Source of the DNA: Alloyangia pacifica
GTDB taxonomy: Bacteria; Pseudomonadota; Alphaproteobacteria; Rhodobacterales; Rhodobacteraceae
Length of the DNA: 64,000 nucleotides
Assembly (NCBI RefSeq): GCF_020524285.1
Contig: NZ_JAIVKX010000012.1
Location: 150,922 to 214,921, forward strand
Reading direction: 5' to 3'
The notes under the pieces were generated by a model. It saw only the letters and a program-made list of their open reading frames with translations, ran no database searches and was not told where the DNA came from. Of this stretch, positions 60,368-64,000 are shown in pieces. A program made the position numbers and the translations under genes. Position 1 is the first letter of the stretch. Every line of letters starts with the position of its first letter.

Positions 60368-60688
60368 GTGCGATTGCTCAACCACCTCGACCTGGTGATC
60401 CTAGACGAGCTCGGATACCTGCCGTTCAGCGCTTCAGGAGGCGCCTTGCTCTTCCATCTGCCGAGCAAGCTCTACGAGCGCACCAGCGTGATCACCACCA
60501 CGAACCTCAGCGTCAGCGAGTGGGCCACAGTGTTCGGTGACGCCAAGATGACCACCGCGCTCCCCGATCGGCTGACCCATTGCTGCCACATCCTCGAGAC
60601 CGGAAACGACAGCTTCCGCTTCAAGGACAGCGCGGCTGCAGCAACGCGGAAAATGAGGGAGGGAAGCCCTGACTTGACCCAAACATGA
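60368..60688 (+). pseudogene. Truncated istB (IS21-family helper ATPase)
   Basis: The frame starts within the AAA+ domain and encodes about 106 residues corresponding to the C-terminal half of IstB. It has the Walker B region [19 protein letters not shown], and the following block [20 protein letters not shown], then [20 protein letters not shown] and NDSFRFKDS. Walker A and everything before it are missing. Several conserved positions appear changed (for example LPDRLTHCC where LLDRLTHRC is usual), as expected in a decaying copy. istA is absent. The right-end repeats of the element follow at 60711. Confidence 0.85.
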
Positions 60689-60710
60689 CCCGCTCATCAT
60701 AATCCAAGGT

Positions 60711-60757
60711 GGGTCACTTCTCGACGGAACCCCCGGGTCAGTTCTGGGTGGAAATCA
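60711..60757 (+). mobile_element. Right-end repeats of an IS21-family element
   Basis: GGGTCACTTCTCG at 60711 and GGGTCAGTTCTGG at 60735 recur 24 bases apart, followed by TGGAAATCAACA. This phased layout just downstream of istB is typical of IS21-family right ends. Only a fragment of the element remains. Confidence 0.6.
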
Positions 60758-60922
60758 ACAAATCTGTGGATCGAACCAGATCGAGAGGGAGCCACGTCGC
60801 TTGCGCGAGGCGTTGCGCTCGGACCAGAACTCGGCGCAAGGACCTGTTGAGCCGGTGGGGCCGTCCATGTCGCCAGCTCGAAGAGAAAGCGGGACGGCCC
60901 TTGCCCGTCAGACGCGGCAGAC

Positions 60923-63232
60923 TCAGGCGTAGGCCAGGATCTGCTCTGCCTCGAAGGCGAGATTGAAAGTGTCATTGAAGACATCAATATCTGCGATGGG
61001 CTCGGTGAACCCGAACTCGAACAGCGGGCCGAGGCTGACGCTGTCACTGAAGCCAAAGATATCGTAGCCCGCCTCGGCGGAGAGGATCTCGACCGCCCCA
61101 CCGAGATTAAAGCCGAGTTCGGTCAGATTGCTCAGCTCGGACTCGGGTATGACCGTGAACTCGTACTCCACATCGCCGTCACCATCGCCCGCGGCATCAA
61201 TGGCTGAGGCATTGCTGATCTGCAGGCTATCCCCGATAGTGAACAGTTGGTTGCTGCCATCCTCGAAGGCGAGCACCCCGACAAGATCCCCCATGGACAT
61301 CTGGAATTCCTGCAGGAAGTTGAGCCCTGCGCTTGCGACGACGTTCAGGATGTCGAGACTGGCATAGAACGGGCCGAGGTCGACACTGGGGTTCAGGGGA
61401 TTGGGAACCCCGAGCAGCGTGAAGATCAGCTGATCCACATCGAGGTTCAACTGCAGGAAGTTGTTGCTTGCCCCGTTTGCCTCGACCGGATCCAGCGGCG
61501 GTGCCGTGCCGACGGCGCTGATTTCCGGCCAGGCGAAATCGATCGAGAGCACATCGAACGGTGACGGTAGATCAATCGAGCCCGCCAGGTCGCTGCTGTC
61601 GATATCGATGATCGAGGCGCTGCCCGGGCCAATTGCGATGCCTGGGAAGTCGATCGTTTCCTTGAGCGAGCCGAGCTCTCCGAAGCTGATCTCCACCCCG
61701 GCATAGGCCTGCAGCAGGATATCCCACAGGAAGCTCAGGTTGTAGCTGCCCGACGGACCTTCGGTCATGAAGCCTGCGTCGGTCAGGTTGGCGCTGGTTT
61801 CGATGAGCAGCTCGTCCACGGTGGTGTTGTAGTTGGTCTCGACGCAGACCTCATAGTCCGCCGTCGCGTCGATGCTGCCACCGTCGAACACCAGCGTCGA
61901 CTGGAAGCCGAGTTTTATGTGCCCTTCTAGACCCGCAAAGAAGGGGCCGACGTCCAATCGGTTGTCGAAGCTGCCGGTGTCGAACCCCAGGAACCTGTCG
62001 TCGATGAACTGGAAGGCGTCGCCCGAATTCCAGATGCTCTGGTTGTCCGCTTCGAAGGCGACCGCGCTCAGCAGCTTGTTGTACTCGTAGGTTATGTCGA
62101 TCGTCGCCGATCCGGTCTCCGTGTCGCCGTTGGACAACTCTTCAGACGTCGCCGTGAAGGTCAGGTCGAAATCCGCATCCGTGTCCAGCGGCAGGGTCAG
62201 AAGGTAATCCTGCATGAAGGTGGTCTGCTGACCCGGCGCCATCACCTCGGGTCCTGCGGGCGACAGGGTCACGCCCTCCGGCAGCGCGCTGCTGACAAGC
62301 TGCCGGATGAATTCGGAGTTGTCGTCGTCGGTCTGCGTCGCGGTGACGACGAGGCGGATTTCGTTGACGTTCTCGGTGGCGAACGCCTGGATGGACACGT
62401 CGGGAATGTCCGCAACTGCCTCAATGGCTACGGCCACGGTGGCGAAATCCGTTCCGCCGTTATTGTCAGTGATGCAGTAGGTGAACTCATCCGGCCCGCT
62501 GTAGTCGGTATCCGGCGTGTAGAGGATCGCGTCACCCGGCAGGAGATCAGCGTCGTCGCCGTCGATGATCTCGACCGTGCCATGCATCGCTCCGAAGACC
62601 TGCGTGATCGTCAGCGTGTCACCATCGGCGTCGGTGTCATTGTCGAGAACGTCGAATTGAACGCCCAGGGCAACACTCGCCGGATCGTCCAGCCCCAGGC
62701 GGCCGTCCTCGAAGATGTCGTAGGAATCGTCCCGGGCATCCGGCGCGGCGGGCGCGATGGTGGTCAGCTTCGCCGAACCGTCGCGATCGCTTCCGAAGAC
62801 CCCGACACTGGTCAGACGCACGCCAAATTCGACGTTCGCGATGTCGTCGAGGGTGAACTCGCCCTCGCCGGAGAGGGTGAACGTCGTGGTCTGGATGTCG
62901 CCGTGGTCCTTGCCGATGCCCGGTCCGCCGAATTCGACACCAACATCAAAGCCCTTGGCCTTGCCGCGCATGTTCGCCCCGTTGCCGAGGTCGATAACGT
63001 CGCCGGTCGCCAGTTCGGTCACATCGGAGCCGGTGGAGCCTAGGCCCGCCAGAACGGACTCGTCATTCACGTTCAGGAAAAGCCCGCGAAGATCGGCTGT
63101 CACGCCCTCGGCAGAGGTCAGGACCTCGACGGTAAACTCGATCGATCCGTCGATCTCCACTGCCGTGATCTGAACATCTGGCGCCCCTTTAACGCCCGGA
63201 ATGACGAAGGTTATGCTGCGAACGCAATCCAT
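60923..63232 (-). CDS. Large acidic cadherin-like (Big_9) surface or secreted protein
   Basis: A 769-residue, strongly acidic protein. Residues about 165-275 form a bacterial cadherin-like or Big_9 domain: DARDDSYDIFEDGRLGLDDP, then VLDNDTDADGDTLTITQVFG, then YTPDTDYSGPDEFTYCITDN. The N-terminal 160 residues are beta-rich (Asp- and Gly-rich loops), and the long C-terminal half contains repeated SLGPLFEFGF or DLGPFYASLD-like segments. No signal peptide is visible (MDCVRSITFVIPGVKG). This fits export by a type I secretion system, whose substrates often carry acidic calcium-binding loops, but no such transporter or C-terminal RTX nonapeptides are seen. It lies between IS relics and may be horizontally acquired. 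Confidence 0.75.
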   Translation of the reverse strand: MDCVRSITFVIPGVKGAPDVQITAVEIDGSIEFTVEVLTSAEGVTADLRGLFLNVNDESVLAGLGSTGSDVTELATGDVIDLGNGANMRGKAKGFDVGVEFGGPGIGKDHGDIQTTTFTLSGEGEFTLDDIANVEFGVRLTSVGVFGSDRDGSAKLTTIAPAAPDARDDSYDIFEDGRLGLDDPASVALGVQFDVLDNDTDADGDTLTITQVFGAMHGTVEIIDGDDADLLPGDAILYTPDTDYSGPDEFTYCITDNNGGTDFATVAVAIEAVADIPDVSIQAFATENVNEIRLVVTATQTDDDNSEFIRQLVSSALPEGVTLSPAGPEVMAPGQQTTFMQDYLLTLPLDTDADFDLTFTATSEELSNGDTETGSATIDITYEYNKLLSAVAFEADNQSIWNSGDAFQFIDDRFLGFDTGSFDNRLDVGPFFAGLEGHIKLGFQSTLVFDGGSIDATADYEVCVETNYNTTVDELLIETSANLTDAGFMTEGPSGSYNLSFLWDILLQAYAGVEISFGELGSLKETIDFPGIAIGPGSASIIDIDSSDLAGSIDLPSPFDVLSIDFAWPEISAVGTAPPLDPVEANGASNNFLQLNLDVDQLIFTLLGVPNPLNPSVDLGPFYASLDILNVVASAGLNFLQEFQMSMGDLVGVLAFEDGSNQLFTIGDSLQISNASAIDAAGDGDGDVEYEFTVIPESELSNLTELGFNLGGAVEILSAEAGYDIFGFSDSVSLGPLFEFGFTEPIADIDVFNDTFNLAFEAEQILAYA

Positions 63233-63586
63233 TTTCTCTCCTCCCCGGAAAGTTAGAAATGCAGCGCCAAAACGGGGGCCGGACCTGAATGAATAGTGGA
63301 TGGCGATGCACTAGGTACTGAACCGCATCCGTCACAAGGATGCAGCGTGTCGAGGCTTCCGGCCAATCTTCTCGGAATGGTTGTGCTGAATAACTTGAAG
63401 TATTTAAACCCTTCAAACAATACGAAATATTAGCAACATTATTACGCCAATATGATTATTGTCACCCAATTGGAGACGCGCCGCGCAATATCGAGAACAG
63501 TTCGTTTACAGTTTGCGTGCAAATGATCCCGCTTACATTGTGCGCTGTTCTCGAAACGCCCAACTCGACTCGAGGTGCAATCATTT
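63233..63586. other. AT-rich upstream region of the cadherin-like gene
   Basis: This 350-base stretch is AT-richer than nearly all of the window. It has runs such as TTGAAGTATTTAAACCC and should contain the promoter of the minus-strand gene. I see no gene in it. It may be foreign DNA. Confidence 0.45.
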
Positions 63587-63781
63587 TCAAAGCCAGAAGA
63601 CGAGGATTGTGACGGGAGCAATGACGGTCCGGAAAACTTTCGGACATCTGTCGTATCTGGATGCGAGCCGCCGCCAATCCTTGCGCCTGCCGAACGTAAT
63701 CTCGCTTCAGTTGCGGCGCTTGTCGCGGCGGCGAACATCCCTAACCGAGATGTTTCGCTCTTTCCGCCGCTCGGCGTCACC
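63587..63781 (-). pseudogene. C-terminal remnant of an IS5-family (IS427-like) transposase
   Basis: Reading the minus strand from about 63781 down to the TGA at 63589-63587 gives RRRDKRRN, a TGA stop, then SEITFGRRKDWRRLASRYDR followed by CPKVFRTVIAP and VTILVFWL. This is the known end of IS5/IS427-group transposases (FGRLKDWRR...TRYDRCP...FWL). One in-frame stop and other changes show it is dead. Only the last third of the gene is present. Confidence 0.8.
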
Positions 63782-63833
63782 TTTCCATCAGGTGCAGACG
63801 TGCCCTCTTTGGCCGCTGATCGGTGCTGCCGAA

Positions 63834-63855
63834 GACTCTGTTGCACAAATCGGCT
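63834..63855. mobile_element. Putative terminal inverted repeat of an IS5-family element
   Basis: GACTCTGTTGCACAAATC resembles the GGCTTTGTTGCACAAA-type ends of IS5/IS903-group elements. It lies 33 bases beyond the stop of the transposase fragment that runs off the right edge. The exact tip cannot be set without the other end. Confidence 0.5.
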
Positions 63856-63887
63856 GATGATCAGGCTCCCCCTTTCCCCAGACGGAC

Positions 63888-64000
63888 TTATCCCACGGCC
63901 ACAGTAACGGGTATGCCGAGCGCGGTGTGACCGTTCATGACGGCGATACGGACTTGGACTTCCGCAAGCTGACGGTCGAAATCCCGGGCCATGAGGCGTT
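63888..64000 (-). CDS. Transposase C-terminus (IS5 family), cut by window edge
   Basis: The minus-strand frame from the edge to a TAA at 63890-63888 reads RLMARDFDRQLAEVQVRIAV and then MNGHTALGIPVTVAVG. This is a familiar C-terminus of IS5-group transposases of Rhodobacterales. Only 36 residues are visible, so intactness is unknown. Its element end lies at about 63834. It is of a different subgroup from the remnant at 63587. Confidence 0.7.
   Translation of the reverse strand, partial: RLMARDFDRQLAEVQVRIAVMNGHTALGIPVTVAVG

Noticed and set aside
60857..60900. GGGGCCGTCC / GGGACGGCCC as terminator of the cadherin-like gene
   Set aside because: The arms pair well but the loop is over 20 bases long and no T-run follows, so the function is too uncertain.
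63459..63907. Plus-strand frames at the right edge
   Set aside because: They are antisense to transposase fragments on the minus strand and are a known type of false prediction.

Overview
The window looks like a chromosomal segment of a GC-rich alphaproteobacterium of the Rhodobacterales (Roseobacter/Rhodobacter relatives). The evidence is the set of gene families rather than one marker. It includes a PccR-type short-chain acyl-CoA regulator beside pccB, a DUF2244 protein near ctaD, a FYDLN-acid protein beside a tRNA-Ala, a short ProS without the editing insertion, an NDUFS4-like complex I subunit, I78 and DUF4174 proteins, and many small lipoproteins. Most genes are densely packed and short-spaced, and most look like core metabolism or envelope functions.

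Layout. 1-2.1 kb (-): the 3' part of a GT2-like glycosyltransferase, a DUF2244 membrane protein and a metallophosphoesterase. 2.1-4.0 kb (-): cytochrome c oxidase subunit I (ctaD) with a perfect FNR-type box upstream. 4.3-7.5 kb (-): a cell-wall amidase, an excalibur-type lipoprotein, gatA and gatC. 7.9-20.3 kb: propionyl-CoA assimilation (pccR, pccB, pccA, methylmalonyl-CoA mutase) with a Bcr/CflA exporter and a string of small conserved genes between pccB and pccA. TTTGCAAA-type boxes before pccR and pccB suggest PccR control. 20.4-24.1 kb: VOC, GNAT, TerB-J-domain and EEP-nuclease proteins. 24.1-29.3 kb (-): polyphosphate metabolism (ppx, ppk) and an AI-2E/PerM-family protein, followed by proS (+).

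31-38.8 kb looks like a catabolic cluster for an amine or N-methylated compound: a YtcJ-type amidohydrolase, an orphan PotD-like binding protein with an in-frame TAG near its end, a trimethylamine/dimethylglycine-dehydrogenase-like flavoprotein, a LysR regulator and a divergent PuuB-like FAD oxidase. 39.0-42.1 kb (-) is a binding-protein/permease/ATPase ABC operon behind a textbook cobalamin riboswitch, so it is read as BtuFCD. 42.5-45.6 kb carries tRNA-Ala(GGC), a FYDLN protein, a YgjP/SprT-like metalloprotein, a GntR regulator and a DUF1206 protein. An AT-richer gap of about 0.9 kb follows.

46.4-58.3 kb: accA, a LysE exporter with a divergent Lrp regulator, a divergent GMC-type flavoprotein, a PLD/cardiolipin-synthase-like lipoprotein, a second AI-2E protein, HdeD, small lipoproteins including an I78 inhibitor, uvrB and an NDUFS4-like protein. 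From 58.3 kb to the right edge the character changes: a DUF6880 gene, a decayed IS21-type istB with end repeats, a large acidic cadherin-like surface or secreted protein, and two IS5-family transposase remnants at the edge. This last 6 kb is the accessory part of the window.

I found no CRISPR array, no rRNA and no recognisable defence system. The most promising unexplained items are the amine cluster with its amber codon, a Cys-His-Asp lipoprotein, an intergenic repeat with compensating hairpin changes, and the large acidic protein in the IS-scarred right end.
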